Shown here: positions 27,748-37,209 of the stretch, piece by piece | Numbering within the stretch: the stretch's first letter is position 1 | Layout: the number at the start of each line of letters is the position of its first letter | Assembly: GCA_003612395.1 (NCBI GenBank) | Contig: RAYQ01000003.1 | Location: 244,438-308,437 of the forward strand | Reading direction: 5' to 3' | Source of the DNA: Parablautia intestinalis | GTDB lineage: Bacteria > Bacillota > Clostridia > Lachnospirales > Lachnospiraceae | DNA: 64,000 bases | The notes under the pieces: generated by a model | What the model saw: the letters and a program-made list of their open reading frames with translations, nothing else | Database searches by the model: none | What the model was told of the DNA's origin: nothing | Translations under genes and position numbers: made by a program

Positions 27748-28866
27748 ATGCCTGCCATCAGCGTACTGATAAAGCCCGCGTCCAGCCTCTGCAATATGTC
27801 CTGCGACTATTGCTTTTACTGTGATGAAGCGGAAAAACGAACACAGAAATCTTTCGGATTTATGTCTGAACAAACTTTAAAAAACGTTATCCGCAAAACC
27901 ATGCTGCGCGCTGAAGGCATGATTAGTTACGCCTATCAGGGAGGAGAACCCACTCTCCGGGGCCTTGATTTTTTCAGACAGGCTATTGCCTACCAGAAGC
28001 AATATAATAAGCATCATATTTCCGTGCACAACGCTCTCCAGACCAATGGGTATCTGATTGACGATAAATGGTGTGAATTTTTAAGAGAAAACCGGTTCCT
28101 GGTCGGACTTTCTTTAGACGGAACGCCCCAAATTCATGATTCTCTGCGTCATGACCGGAAAACAGGTGGTGCAACCTTTGGAAAAATACTGGATTCCACC
28201 CGAATGATGGATGATTACGGAGTGGATTATAATATTCTGACCGTTGTGACCTCTGAAATTGCTGAAAATATTGCGGATGTTTACTCTTATTACAAAGAAA
28301 AGGGATGGCACTACCAGCAGTATATTGCCTGCCTTGACCCTTTGGGGGAAGAACACGGGAAAGCGCCCCATGCCCTGACGCCGGAACTTTACGGACGTTT
28401 CCTTATTGATTTATTTGCTCTGTGGCTTCAGGATTTGAAGAAAGGGAAACAGCCCTATATCCGCCAGTTTGAAAACTGGGTGGGCTTATCCGCCGGATAT
28501 GGCGCCGAGGCCTGCGACCAGAGGGGAACCTGCGGCATTCAGACTGTGGTGGAGGCTGACGGAAGTGTTTATCCCTGTGATTTTTATATGCTGGACGAAT
28601 ACCGGCTGGGAAATTTTAACGAAGATCAGTTAGATGCCATTGACAAAAAGAGATATGAAATCGGCTTTATAGAGCGCTCTCATAAGCTGGACAGTGCCTG
28701 CATATCCTGCAAATACTACAGGATATGCAGAGGCGGCTGCCAGAGAAACCGCGACTTTGATCAGGCAACCGGGCTTTATAAAAACTATTTTTGCCCTTCT
28801 TATCAGATGTTTTTTGAAAAATATTATGACACTATTTTACAGCTGCTCCCGCGCCATATCAGCTGA
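27748..28866 (+). CDS. Anaerobic sulfatase-maturating enzyme (radical SAM, SPASM)
   Basis: 372 residues. The radical-SAM cluster motif is C15-x3-C19-x2-C22 (SLCNMSCDYCFYCD). The C-terminal SPASM region has cysteines in ACDQRGTCG, YPCDFY, ACISCKYYRICRGGC and YFCPSY, which hold two further 4Fe-4S clusters; the Asp in YPCDFY matches the proposed catalytic Asp. The enzyme oxidises a sulfatase active-site Cys or Ser to formylglycine without oxygen. Two Cys-type sulfatases about 4-6 kb away are the obvious clients. Confidence 0.93.
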   Translation: MPAISVLIKPASSLCNMSCDYCFYCDEAEKRTQKSFGFMSEQTLKNVIRKTMLRAEGMISYAYQGGEPTLRGLDFFRQAIAYQKQYNKHHISVHNALQTNGYLIDDKWCEFLRENRFLVGLSLDGTPQIHDSLRHDRKTGGATFGKILDSTRMMDDYGVDYNILTVVTSEIAENIADVYSYYKEKGWHYQQYIACLDPLGEEHGKAPHALTPELYGRFLIDLFALWLQDLKKGKQPYIRQFENWVGLSAGYGAEACDQRGTCGIQTVVEADGSVYPCDFYMLDEYRLGNFNEDQLDAIDKKRYEIGFIERSHKLDSACISCKYYRICRGGCQRNRDFDQATGLYKNYFCPSYQMFFEKYYDTILQLLPRHIS

Positions 28867-28986
28867 TTAAGCAGATGGCCGGCGAAACCTGACCCTTTGC
28901 ATTTTCAGGAGCATATTGGGCAAAAATATACCTTAAATCAAACAGCGGATGCTTCCATTCGCGAGCTGGTTTACTGTAATAAGTAT

Positions 28987-29040
28987 AAAACCTCTAAATG
29001 CAGACACTCTTTATCATCTGCACTCAGAGGTTTTCTTTTT
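28987..29040. terminator. Bidirectional terminator between maturase and glycosidase genes
   Basis: AAAACCTCT / AGAGGTTTT outer stem with an inner GCAGA / TCTGC pair and a T-run on the plus side (to 29040); an A-run on the other side serves the minus-strand gene that ends at 29044. Confidence 0.8.
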
Positions 29041-29043
29041 CGC

Positions 29044-30699
29044 TTATTGCACCACCCCATTGCCGCTTCTGGTCCACACAATATTTTCGTTAATCATCTC
29101 GTCAATATCCATCCCGATAATTTCCGATGCTCTTGCCTTCGCTTCCGCCTCATCGGCAGTGCCCAGCTTTTTGTAAATCTCATAAGCCGGTTTTTTATTT
29201 CCCTCTAAGTCGTACAGGCCAAGTGCCAAATGGCTTTCCATCTCCTCCGCCTCGTCTGTCTGGCGAAACAGCATAAAGGCATCCACATCAGGAAGGGAGG
29301 CTGCCTTTAAATAGCCATAGGCAATGGAGGCCTCCTGATTCTCATCGCCAAAGCTGGAAGTATAGCCGATTTCAGCAATAGAAATACTTCTCACTTCTCC
29401 GTCAGGGCTTAAAAACTTCTCCTGGTGCATATAGTCAATTAAAATATCAATATTTTGCATGGTGATATAGGGTGTTGAAAGGTTTTTCCCTACCCACACG
29501 GCCGGACCATTCCATGCATACGGGTCATACAGAGGGGAATTGTAAGGATGATACGATAAGTCCCAATCTATATTTCCCTCACGGTTCATATAGTAGTTAA
29601 ACTGGTCCAGATATCCCTTGGCAAGGAAACTGCCCGGATTGGACTTGCGGTTCCATTCCTGGTCAATGGAATTGTAAATCCGTACATTGGCGTTCATGCT
29701 CTTTATCTCGTTATAAAGGATACGGAAAGCCTTCACATAAATATTCACATTCACATCCAGAGACTCAGAACTGGTATACCACCAGGAAGTTCTGGCGTTT
29801 ACCTCGTTGCCGATAATCCAGTTATCCACCTGCCCGCAGCCAAGCTGCCCCGAATAACGCTGTCCTAAAAAAGCGCCTATGGCTTTGATATGGTTACACC
29901 CCGCCTCATCAGCCACATTCAGCGCATAGCTGGGACATTCAAATCCATCCTGCGCTAAGGGATGAATCAAATCCTGTCCATAAAGACCCGTTCCGCTATT
30001 TAAAAGAACCATGGTAATCTGAAGCCCATTACGGTTTAATCCTAAGATAGTGGAATCGTATCTGCCAATCAGGTCACCGTCAAAATAATAAGTCTGCCCA
30101 TTATAGTCAAAGGCAATTGCACCGGGGGCTGACGCATCCGAACAGATTTCGCTGACATCCATGTTGTAAACCACCTGCCGGATGCCAAGGTCCTTTAACT
30201 GTCCTTCGCTGACCTTCGTAATATCAGGCAAAATCCCTTTAATTCCATTGTCCATACGCGCAGAGCTGTACAAAGCAAGGGCCTCAGGGTTGGTAATATA
30301 ATGCTCATCGCTTACCTGCTGCATCTGTCCGTTCTTTTTAACGGCAACTAAAAATTTACGGCTTAAATTTGATTTTTCCGTATTATGCTCTAACGGGAAA
30401 CTGACACAAACGCTGGTTCCCGCTTTTACCGATGCCACAACATCCCCTGTGGGGCCGTCCAGATAAACCTCATCCGCATAGATATAAAATTTTCCATCAT
30501 CACTGGATGGAACGGAGGATGCGCTGATCTGGCATTCTACATCTGTCCCTTTAATAAGGCAGGAATCAATTGCAACAGGCCTGCCTGCTGCCCTGACACA
30601 ACGTGGGTTTTCCCCTGTGACGGGGCCGCTGCCAAGAGCCAACACCGCTGCAATGGCAGCTATGATTACTGTCATGATTTTTTTTCTTCTGTACCTCAT
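29044..30699 (-). CDS. Secreted DUF5722-type glycosidase-like protein
   Basis: 551 residues with an N-terminal signal (MRYRRKK then a hydrophobic run to about residue 25). After a beta-rich region (about 40-130), residues about 150-510 look like a TIM barrel. NWIIGNEVN resembles the acid/base Glu strand of clan-A glycosidases (GNE), and SIAEIGYTS carries a Glu in the place of a nucleophile. I assign it to the DUF5722 family; substrate is unknown. A secreted enzyme next to the sulfatase maturase and sugar-uptake genes fits extracellular glycan cutting. Confidence 0.75.
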   Translation of the reverse strand: MRYRRKKIMTVIIAAIAAVLALGSGPVTGENPRCVRAAGRPVAIDSCLIKGTDVECQISASSVPSSDDGKFYIYADEVYLDGPTGDVVASVKAGTSVCVSFPLEHNTEKSNLSRKFLVAVKKNGQMQQVSDEHYITNPEALALYSSARMDNGIKGILPDITKVSEGQLKDLGIRQVVYNMDVSEICSDASAPGAIAFDYNGQTYYFDGDLIGRYDSTILGLNRNGLQITMVLLNSGTGLYGQDLIHPLAQDGFECPSYALNVADEAGCNHIKAIGAFLGQRYSGQLGCGQVDNWIIGNEVNARTSWWYTSSESLDVNVNIYVKAFRILYNEIKSMNANVRIYNSIDQEWNRKSNPGSFLAKGYLDQFNYYMNREGNIDWDLSYHPYNSPLYDPYAWNGPAVWVGKNLSTPYITMQNIDILIDYMHQEKFLSPDGEVRSISIAEIGYTSSFGDENQEASIAYGYLKAASLPDVDAFMLFRQTDEAEEMESHLALGLYDLEGNKKPAYEIYKKLGTADEAEAKARASEIIGMDIDEMINENIVWTRSGNGVVQ

Positions 30700-30840
30700 G
30701 TTCCCTCCTGATTGTAAAAATTTCTTATAGTAATTTCTTCTAATTTAACATGTTTTGCATATTACAACAACCACATATCTTACTTTTTTGCTTACCTTTT
30801 TATTAATTTATTCTTTATATTAATCCCCCCATCCTGCCAA

Positions 30841-30909
30841 CAGTTACTTTTTACTGATGCGCCGGAAACACAGCATGGGAATGGCTGGCGCAGATGTGAA
30901 AAGTAACTG
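30841..30909. repeat. 69-bp hairpin at the truncated deacetylase
   Basis: A perfect 11-bp outer stem CAGTTACTTTT / AAAAGTAACTG, and an inner TGCGCC / GGCGCA. The readable deacetylase homology begins only about ten bases after it. The outer arm resembles the hairpin at 2444-2491. Confidence 0.6.
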
Positions 30910-31624
30910 CCGGCAGCCCCAAATCCGGGCGCCGGATGGAACCGTTTATCCTAAGGGAACCATTCACCGCAGGCTGACAAAAAGCCAGTCCGAACAGCTC
31001 TACACAGGCAGCGGTCATGAAATTGCTGTGCACGGACTGACTCATCCTTTTCTGGAAAAGCTGCCGGAAAATATGATTATGTGGGAGCTGCTAAAAGACA
31101 GGGAAAATCTGGAAAACCAGTTTCATACAATTGTCAGAGGCATGGCGTATCCCTTTGGCACCTTCAATAATATTACAGTTGACTGCCTGAAAAAGGCAGG
31201 TCTGGTATACGGCAGAACCGTTATTTCAAGTCACTGTTTTGACATACCCGGGGATTGGCTCAGACTGGAAGCGACCTGCCATCACAACGATCCGGAACTG
31301 ATGAATCTTGCAAAGAAGTTTGTGGAAGAAACCCCCGGGCAGAATTCCCGGCTGTTTTACCTGTGGGGACACAGCTATGAGTTTGAAGCAAATGACAACT
31401 GGAATGTCATAGAGGAATTCGCCGCTTATATGAATAATCGTGATGATATCTGGTATGCCACAAACATTCAGATTTACGATTATATGCAGGCTTACCAGAG
31501 ACTGGAATTTTCCGTAGACGGCAGACAGGTATATAATCCCACGGCTGCAGAATTATATTTCGATAAGCAGGAAGATGATACGAAAAGATATTGCATTTTG
31601 CCCGGAGAATATCTTGCCTTATAA
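30857..31624 (+). pseudogene. Polysaccharide deacetylase, 5'-truncated
   Basis: The open frame has 255 codons, but recognisable NodB-type homology starts near codon 25 (PDGTVYPKGTIHRRLT). The expected first part, including the TYDDG-type Asp pair that binds metal and acts as base, is missing and is replaced by hairpin DNA. The zinc His motif HGLTHP, the RGMAYPFGTF segment and YLWGHSYEFE remain. No ribosome binding site precedes the first ATG. It is probably a dead remnant; family members act on N- or O-acetylated sugars. Confidence 0.75.
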
Positions 31625-31630
31625 CAAGGA

Positions 31631-31665
31631 AGAGCATATCTGTTAAGCCTCAGCAGATATGCTCT
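31631..31665. terminator. Convergent terminator candidate
   Basis: A 12-bp perfect stem AGAGCATATCTG / CAGATATGCTCT with an 11-nt loop, placed between the convergent deacetylase remnant and the Gfo/Idh gene. The U-runs are poor on both sides. Confidence 0.6.
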
Positions 31666-31671
31666 CCACAT

Positions 31672-32799
31672 TTAAAGCAGTGCGCTTTCTTCTTTCGCTG
31701 CCCAGAATCCTTCTCCGATAAATCCCTCCGGCAACGGTTTAGGCTGCTTAAATTTTGTTTTCATCCTATAGGTTTTCCCAGAATCCGCGCTGGTAGTAAT
31801 TCCATGCATGATCTCCATCACATGCAGTGCCATCTCCATTGATGCCCTGTGGGGACGCCCCTCAAGTATGGACCATGCCATCTCCGCAGCCCCAAGTCCC
31901 CTGGACTCCCTTTGAAATCCATGGGTAAAAGGCAGGATCACCTGTTCATTCTGCGCCTTTTCCAATATAACCTTCCCACAGAATGTGTTTGGATCCCCCA
32001 TGCGCAGAATTCCTTTGTCTCCGTACAGTTCCAGATGATAGCTTTCATTGATAATTGTGCCTGAATTCAGGTGCAGGGTAATCAGCGCTTTATTTTGAAA
32101 TTCCAGAATGGCAGTGATGACATTATCCTCCTCCAAAGGAATGTCCTTTCCAAACAGAGGGCTTCCCACTCTTGTGACTTTGTGAACATCCTCTGTCCGC
32201 ATTCCAAATGAAGCTATCCGGCTTACGCCGCCCAAAATGCTGCACACAGCCGTCAGATAATATCCGCCCATATCATACAAAACGGAGCCTCCCCGCCCAA
32301 ACAGATGGGGCAGGTTTTCTCCAAATACGCCATAATCTCTGGTAAGCGATAACACGCCGCTTAAAACCTTTCCCACCAGTCCGCGTTCAACCGCATATCT
32401 TGCTGTCTGAATGCCGCCGCCTAAAAAAGTATCCGGCGCGGCTCCAAAGCGGACATGATGTTCCAGCGCAAGCTCACACAGTTCCTTTCCTTCCTCGTAG
32501 GTAACCGCCATCATTTTTTCCGAATAAACATGCTTTCCACTTAGAATTGCCTGCTTTGAAAGGCTGTAATGGGCTTTGGGGCTTGTCAGATTGATAATCA
32601 TTTCTATGCTCTCATCTTTTAAAATATCATCATAGCACATGGGTTTTATCTGATAGCGCTGTGCCAGCTCATTCATTTTACTCTCATCTAAATCGGCACA
32701 GGCTACAGGCTCTATGATGGAAAAATTCTCTTTAAATGATCGCATATATACGTCACTGATTACGCCGCACCCTACTATTGCTGTCTTTATTCCCTTCAC
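31672..32799 (-). CDS. Gfo/Idh/MocA-family oxidoreductase
   Basis: About 375 residues. The Rossmann motif is AIVGCGVISDVYM at the very start, and SGKHVYSEKMMAVT contains the conserved E-K active-site pair. The GTG at 32799 follows GGGGG and places the fold at residue 6; the longer ATG frame adds 18 residues of hairpin-repeat DNA. It would interconvert sugar or cyclitol hydroxyl and keto groups with NAD(P). It is last in a seven-gene sugar uptake and catabolism operon. Confidence 0.9.
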   Translation of the reverse strand: MKGIKTAIVGCGVISDVYMRSFKENFSIIEPVACADLDESKMNELAQRYQIKPMCYDDILKDESIEMIINLTSPKAHYSLSKQAILSGKHVYSEKMMAVTYEEGKELCELALEHHVRFGAAPDTFLGGGIQTARYAVERGLVGKVLSGVLSLTRDYGVFGENLPHLFGRGGSVLYDMGGYYLTAVCSILGGVSRIASFGMRTEDVHKVTRVGSPLFGKDIPLEEDNVITAILEFQNKALITLHLNSGTIINESYHLELYGDKGILRMGDPNTFCGKVILEKAQNEQVILPFTHGFQRESRGLGAAEMAWSILEGRPHRASMEMALHVMEIMHGITTSADSGKTYRMKTKFKQPKPLPEGFIGEGFWAAKEESALL

Positions 32800-32848
32800 A
32801 CTACCCCCATTCCTGCCAGCGGCCCGCACATTTGGGCCAGGGCATAAA
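32800..32848 (-). repeat. Start-codon-linked hairpin element, Gfo/Idh copy
   Basis: Minus strand GGCCCAAATGTGCGGGCC, then GCTGGCAGGAATGGGGG and GTAGTGTG. It runs exactly from the isomerase stop to the GTG start and supplies the ribosome binding site. Confidence 0.65.
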
Positions 32849-32849
32849 A

Positions 32850-33596
32850 TCATACTATTTTTATTGCATATGCCAATCCTTTTTCCGGCTCATCCTCAGG
32901 GAAGTATTCAAGTCCAATACACCCTTCATACCCTGCCTCTTTAATGGCCTCAAATACTTTTTTGTAATCAATTTCCGATTGGTACAGCTCATGCCTGCCG
33001 GGATTTCCCGCTGCGTGAAAGTGTCCGATATAGGGAATGTACTCCCTTATTCTGCGAATTAAGTCTCCTTCCATAATCTGCTGATGATAAATATCAAACA
33101 GCATCTTCACATAAGGGCTTCCCACTTCCCTCATAATCTCCGCCGCCTCATCCGAGCTTGACAAATAATAGCCTGCATGATCTACTCTTGTATTTAACGG
33201 CTCCACCACCAGCGTAATACCACTTTCTTCCAGGTAAGGGACGCAGGCCTTCAAGCCTTCCACCATGCTTTCATGCTGCTGCTGTCTGCTAACAGATAAT
33301 TCCTGTCCGGTCTGGGATATGAGAACGCTGCAGCCCAGACGCTTTGCCGTGGCAATGGTTTTCTTTAATGATTCTATGTACTTATCCCGTTCTCCCTTTT
33401 CCACCAGACTGATAAAGCCCGTACAGAAAGCAGCAATGTTAATTCCTTCCCCATGCAGCTTTTCCAAAAGCTCCACATCCTTATCTTCCCATGTCCAGAA
33501 TTCTATGGTATCAAGCCCTGCCTCTTTTACCTTTTGCACGGCTTCCTCTATAGCCTTTCCCATAAAAACAGCGTCTACACACACCGATAATTTCAT
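32850..33596 (-). CDS. Sugar isomerase/epimerase (hydroxypyruvate isomerase-like TIM barrel)
   Basis: 248 residues, AP-endonuclease-2 superfamily. Metal-binding candidates are the Glu in LVVEPLNTR, the Asp-His in MLFDIYHQQ, the His in IGHFHAAGNPGRHE, and the Glu in IGLEYFP. These match the Hyi/tagatose-epimerase type. It probably interconverts ketoses or aldose/ketose pairs made by the adjacent dehydrogenases. It is sixth in the operon, with a strong hairpin in its leader. Confidence 0.88.
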   Translation of the reverse strand: MKLSVCVDAVFMGKAIEEAVQKVKEAGLDTIEFWTWEDKDVELLEKLHGEGINIAAFCTGFISLVEKGERDKYIESLKKTIATAKRLGCSVLISQTGQELSVSRQQQHESMVEGLKACVPYLEESGITLVVEPLNTRVDHAGYYLSSSDEAAEIMREVGSPYVKMLFDIYHQQIMEGDLIRRIREYIPYIGHFHAAGNPGRHELYQSEIDYKKVFEAIKEAGYEGCIGLEYFPEDEPEKGLAYAIKIV

Positions 33597-33639
33597 CCTG
33601 TCCCCTCCATGCTAACCTTATTTTTTCTTCCCATTATTC

Positions 33640-33672
33640 TCATGGAATGCGCAGCCTGTGCGCATTCCATGA
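33640..33672 (-). other. 14-bp hairpin upstream of the isomerase gene
   Basis: TCATGGAATGCGCA / TGCGCATTCCATGA, perfect, 5-nt loop, in the gap between the dehydrogenase stop and the isomerase start. No U-run; probably mRNA processing or stability. Confidence 0.6.
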
Positions 33673-33697
33673 CCATAAAAAGTGCGAACCTTCTTTT

Positions 33698-34744
33698 CTA
33701 ATAAGTAATTACCGCCTGAATAATCTTTTCAGGTTCTTTGTCAATGGTATAATAAGCGGTAGGGATATCATCATATTTAAATTCCGTAAACAGATTATCC
33801 GTCTTAAGCTCCTCAAGAAGCTTTAAGCATGTCTCCACCCTTCTTTGATAATTCCAAAGATTCGAAAATGCAGGATCCATGGCACCTGTCTGTGACTGCT
33901 TGATTCCTATCCGGTTATGATGGAATTCCTCTGACAAATCCACATTTGAAAGTGCGCCCTGATACCAGGCAAGCGCGGTAATTGTTGTCTCAGGCGCCGC
34001 GATTCTCACAGCTTCGTTTAATGCCCTGGCATTACCGGATGCCTCAATCACTTTATCTGCGCCTCTGTTGCTGGTCCTCTTACGAACTTCCATTGCCACA
34101 TCACAGGCAGTCGGATCAAACACCTCGTCACACCCGTTTTCCAAAGCTGCCTTTCTTCTTTTTTCCAATACGTCAACGCCATAAACTTTATGCGCTCCGC
34201 TCATCTTTGCCATTTGTACAAGAAGCTGTCCAATCACACCAAGTCCGCTAACTACCACCGTATCGCCCAGATTGATATGGGTATCCATAATACCATTATA
34301 AGCGGTGATTAAATTGGTAAAAAGCACGCCTTTTTCCGCAGGGATGCTCTTAGGAAGAACCACTGCATCTTTGGCAGCAATCACATTTTCTTCCTGGTGA
34401 GGCGCGCTGCAGGCAACAATATCGCCTACTTTTACGTTTTCCACCTTACTGCCTGTCTCAATAACCTCTCCCACGGAGGCATATCCCATATACCACACAC
34501 CGGGGGCACAGCTTCTTACCGGATATTCCCATACCTCGCTCTCTGCTGCGGGAACGAACAGCCTTGTTGCCGGATCCTGTTTTTTTCTGAAAAAGGGAGC
34601 CAGCCCTCTGTATACATTCATCTCCGTACCATGGCTTACACCTGAATAAATGGATTTTATGCGAATCTGTTCCTCATTCATGGGAAGCTGCGGCACCTCG
34701 ATTACTTTTAACTCTCTCGGCCCCTCATACATAATTGCTTTCAT
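33698..34744 (-). CDS. Medium-chain dehydrogenase (zinc-type alcohol dehydrogenase family)
   Basis: 348 residues of the MDR superfamily. The catalytic half opens MKAIMYEGPRELKVIEVPQL, and the nucleotide motif is VVVSGLGVIGQLLVQMAKMSG. The usual CGTD/GHE catalytic-zinc motifs are replaced by YSGVSHGTEMNVYRG, so zinc use is uncertain. It follows the ABC receptor gene by 29 bp with GGAGG, inside the sugar operon, and likely oxidises the imported sugar or polyol. Confidence 0.88.
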   Translation of the reverse strand: MKAIMYEGPRELKVIEVPQLPMNEEQIRIKSIYSGVSHGTEMNVYRGLAPFFRKKQDPATRLFVPAAESEVWEYPVRSCAPGVWYMGYASVGEVIETGSKVENVKVGDIVACSAPHQEENVIAAKDAVVLPKSIPAEKGVLFTNLITAYNGIMDTHINLGDTVVVSGLGVIGQLLVQMAKMSGAHKVYGVDVLEKRRKAALENGCDEVFDPTACDVAMEVRKRTSNRGADKVIEASGNARALNEAVRIAAPETTITALAWYQGALSNVDLSEEFHHNRIGIKQSQTGAMDPAFSNLWNYQRRVETCLKLLEELKTDNLFTEFKYDDIPTAYYTIDKEPEKIIQAVITY

Positions 34745-34773
34745 TCTTTTCCTCCATCTTACTTTGCTTTATT

Positions 34774-36204
34774 TTAGTAACCAATTGCTTCCATTTTTTC
34801 CAGACATTCTGCAATTGCCGCATCTATATCCTGACCGTCTACAATCTTAGCGCACATATTGGGAATCGGTCCGTCCGGCCATGCATCTAACTGGCTCCAG
34901 GTGGTAAGAGGCATATCGCCAGACTGTGAATTTAATGCTGTCTCTGAGAATGCTTTCAGCCACTCATCTTCTGTAAAGTAAGGATCCTGCATAACCTTTA
35001 CATTGGAATTCAAAACGTTAAGCTGCTGGCTCATATACAACTGTACTTCTTCACTGCAGAAATATTTCACCCATTCTTTTGCAGCTTCCGGATTCTGTGT
35101 TGTCTTGAATATACTAATTGGCGCTGAGAAAGCGATAGCGTTTTTCTCCGTTCCTGTTGCGGTAGGCAGCGGTGCAGAGGCAACTTTTCCATCCATCTGT
35201 GGTGCTGCGTTTATAATATCCCTTTTATTTTCTCCTGTTGCTCCAAAAATCATGGACACATTTCCGCCCATGAACTCGGTGAGCGCACTGTAAGAAGCAT
35301 CAAGACTGTTGCTGCAAATATTATATTTATTGATGCAGTCTGTTAAAAACTGCAGGGATTTCTTCCCTTCTTCACTATCAAAGGTAAACTCCGTGAAATC
35401 CTCATTCATCATTGTGCCGCCACACTGTGCCAGCATGGAAAACCACGCCTGGTCATATCGTCCCATATCTGAATTCCATGCCAGTCCTGCATGTGTAATT
35501 TTTCCATTTGCATCTGTCTCGGTAAGTTTCTGTGCTACTTCAATAAGCTCATCCCAGGTTTTAGGCGCTTCGGTGATACCTGCTTTTTCGAAATCCTCTG
35601 TGTTATAAAGCAGTACACGGGTATCAAAACGCCATGGAACACCGTACCAATCACCATCTACACATGCCTCATCTTTCCCTGCTGCCAGCCAGGTGCTTTC
35701 TCCGCCCATATCCTCTATTACATCATTGATTACCATAAGGCCTGCATCTTCCGAGCTCATCAGCGCAAAAGACTTTGTAAAGAAAACATCTCCCACATCA
35801 GGCGCTTCACCGCCGGTACACGCCAGCGTCAGCTTCTGGTTTGCGCTGCTCCAGTCATTAATTGCATAGTTTACCGTGATACCTGTTTTTTCCTTGAAGT
35901 CTGCTGTAACTTTATCCAGAGCTGCCCTTTGAATTGACGGATCGGATCCATATGACTGCATCCAGAAAGTCAGTTCTACCCCTTCATAAGGCTTTTCGGT
36001 TCCTTCTGCAGTATCTGCACCGCCTGCCTGGTCATCTGCCGCGGCATTGCCCCCGGCATTTGCATCGGTACTTTCTGTGGTGCTCTGTGTGCCGCTGTCT
36101 GCATTTGACGATGATCCTGAATCGTCTGATTTTCCACAGCCTGATAATAAACCTGCTGCCAGAGCTATTGTCATACCCCATGCTACTAATTTTTTGTGCT
36201 TCAT
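34774..36204 (-). CDS. Carbohydrate ABC transporter substrate-binding lipoprotein
   Basis: 476 residues, extracellular family-1 solute-binding protein. Lipobox LLSGC (Cys at about 23) is followed by a Ser/Asp/Ala-rich tether to about residue 70. The mature domain opens GVELTFWMQSYGSDPSIQRA, with PKTWDELIEVAQKLT the family's typical mid segment. It works with the two permeases upstream. No ATPase gene is present, which is usual for this class because one shared MsmK-type ATPase serves many systems. Confidence 0.93.
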   Translation of the reverse strand: MKHKKLVAWGMTIALAAGLLSGCGKSDDSGSSSNADSGTQSTTESTDANAGGNAAADDQAGGADTAEGTEKPYEGVELTFWMQSYGSDPSIQRAALDKVTADFKEKTGITVNYAINDWSSANQKLTLACTGGEAPDVGDVFFTKSFALMSSEDAGLMVINDVIEDMGGESTWLAAGKDEACVDGDWYGVPWRFDTRVLLYNTEDFEKAGITEAPKTWDELIEVAQKLTETDANGKITHAGLAWNSDMGRYDQAWFSMLAQCGGTMMNEDFTEFTFDSEEGKKSLQFLTDCINKYNICSNSLDASYSALTEFMGGNVSMIFGATGENKRDIINAAPQMDGKVASAPLPTATGTEKNAIAFSAPISIFKTTQNPEAAKEWVKYFCSEEVQLYMSQQLNVLNSNVKVMQDPYFTEDEWLKAFSETALNSQSGDMPLTTWSQLDAWPDGPIPNMCAKIVDGQDIDAAIAECLEKMEAIGY

Positions 36205-36251
36205 CCTTTTTCCTCCTCCTTTTGGATTCTTGCTCTTTTTTATCCTTTCAT

Positions 36252-37109
36252 TTATCCTTTCACAGCGCCTGCTGACAGACCGCTGATTAAGTACTTTTGT
36301 AAGAAGCCGAAAATAATCATCGCCGGCAGTGTAATGAAAATACCTGCTGTCATTGTAAGTGCCATCTTTGTATTCGCCCCGTATTGCCCGATAAAATCAT
36401 AAATCCCTACAGAAACCGGTTTTAACTTATCCCCTGACAAAAGGATGCTTGCCCACATATACTCATTCCATGCCAGAATAAAAGCAAAAATAGCTGTGGA
36501 AATAATGCCGGGAATAGAAATAGGAAGACAAATATCAAAAAATGTCCTGAACTGCGAGCATCCGTCCACCCGCGCACTTTCCTCAATTTCTCTCGGTATT
36601 GCTGCATCAAAATATCCCTTGATCATAAGCGTACAAAAGGGGACTGCCCACACTACATACGCGATAATAAGTCCCTGATATGTATTGTTCATTTTCAAGT
36701 TAAACATAATGAAGTACAGGCTGATCATGGTCACAATTCCCGGTATCAGCTGTGTACAGAGCATTAGGATCAATGCTCCTTTCTGGGCTTTGCGGCGGAT
36801 AAAGCGGCTGATACTGTACCCGCACAGAGTTGCAAATATAACACTGACAATCGTAACCACTGCTGACACAATCAGCGAATTTTTCATGTAGGTACCAAGT
36901 GGAAGGAAATTCCATACCTTCCCAAAATTTGACAGTTCAATCCGTGACGGCAGCAGCGTTGCAGGGGATACCATAACCTCCTCCGTAGGCTTTATCGCCG
37001 TAACAATCATCCAGTAGTATGGAAGCAGTACAAAAATGCTTACCACTAAAAGCGCCAGATAATGTCTTATAATTTCAATTACTTTTCTTATCCTTTTTGT
37101 CTTTTTCAT
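36252..37109 (-). CDS. Carbohydrate ABC permease, MalG type
   Basis: About 285 residues with six predicted helices. The coupling EAA loop is PREIEESARVDGCSQFRTFF and the N-terminal LPYYWMIVTAIKPTEEV is characteristic. ATG 37109 is chosen for family length; GGGAG is a little far upstream (about 12 bases). It pairs with the MalF-type permease upstream. Confidence 0.92.
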   Translation of the reverse strand: MKKTKRIRKVIEIIRHYLALLVVSIFVLLPYYWMIVTAIKPTEEVMVSPATLLPSRIELSNFGKVWNFLPLGTYMKNSLIVSAVVTIVSVIFATLCGYSISRFIRRKAQKGALILMLCTQLIPGIVTMISLYFIMFNLKMNNTYQGLIIAYVVWAVPFCTLMIKGYFDAAIPREIEESARVDGCSQFRTFFDICLPISIPGIISTAIFAFILAWNEYMWASILLSGDKLKPVSVGIYDFIGQYGANTKMALTMTAGIFITLPAMIIFGFLQKYLISGLSAGAVKG

Positions 37110-37209
37110 CTTAATACCATGCTCCCTTCTAAAGCCCGCGAACCCGGGCGGCCTTTCCATATCTGCCGGCTTTAAGCCGCAGGCGCCAATCTGCATCTTC
37201 CTCCTGCTC

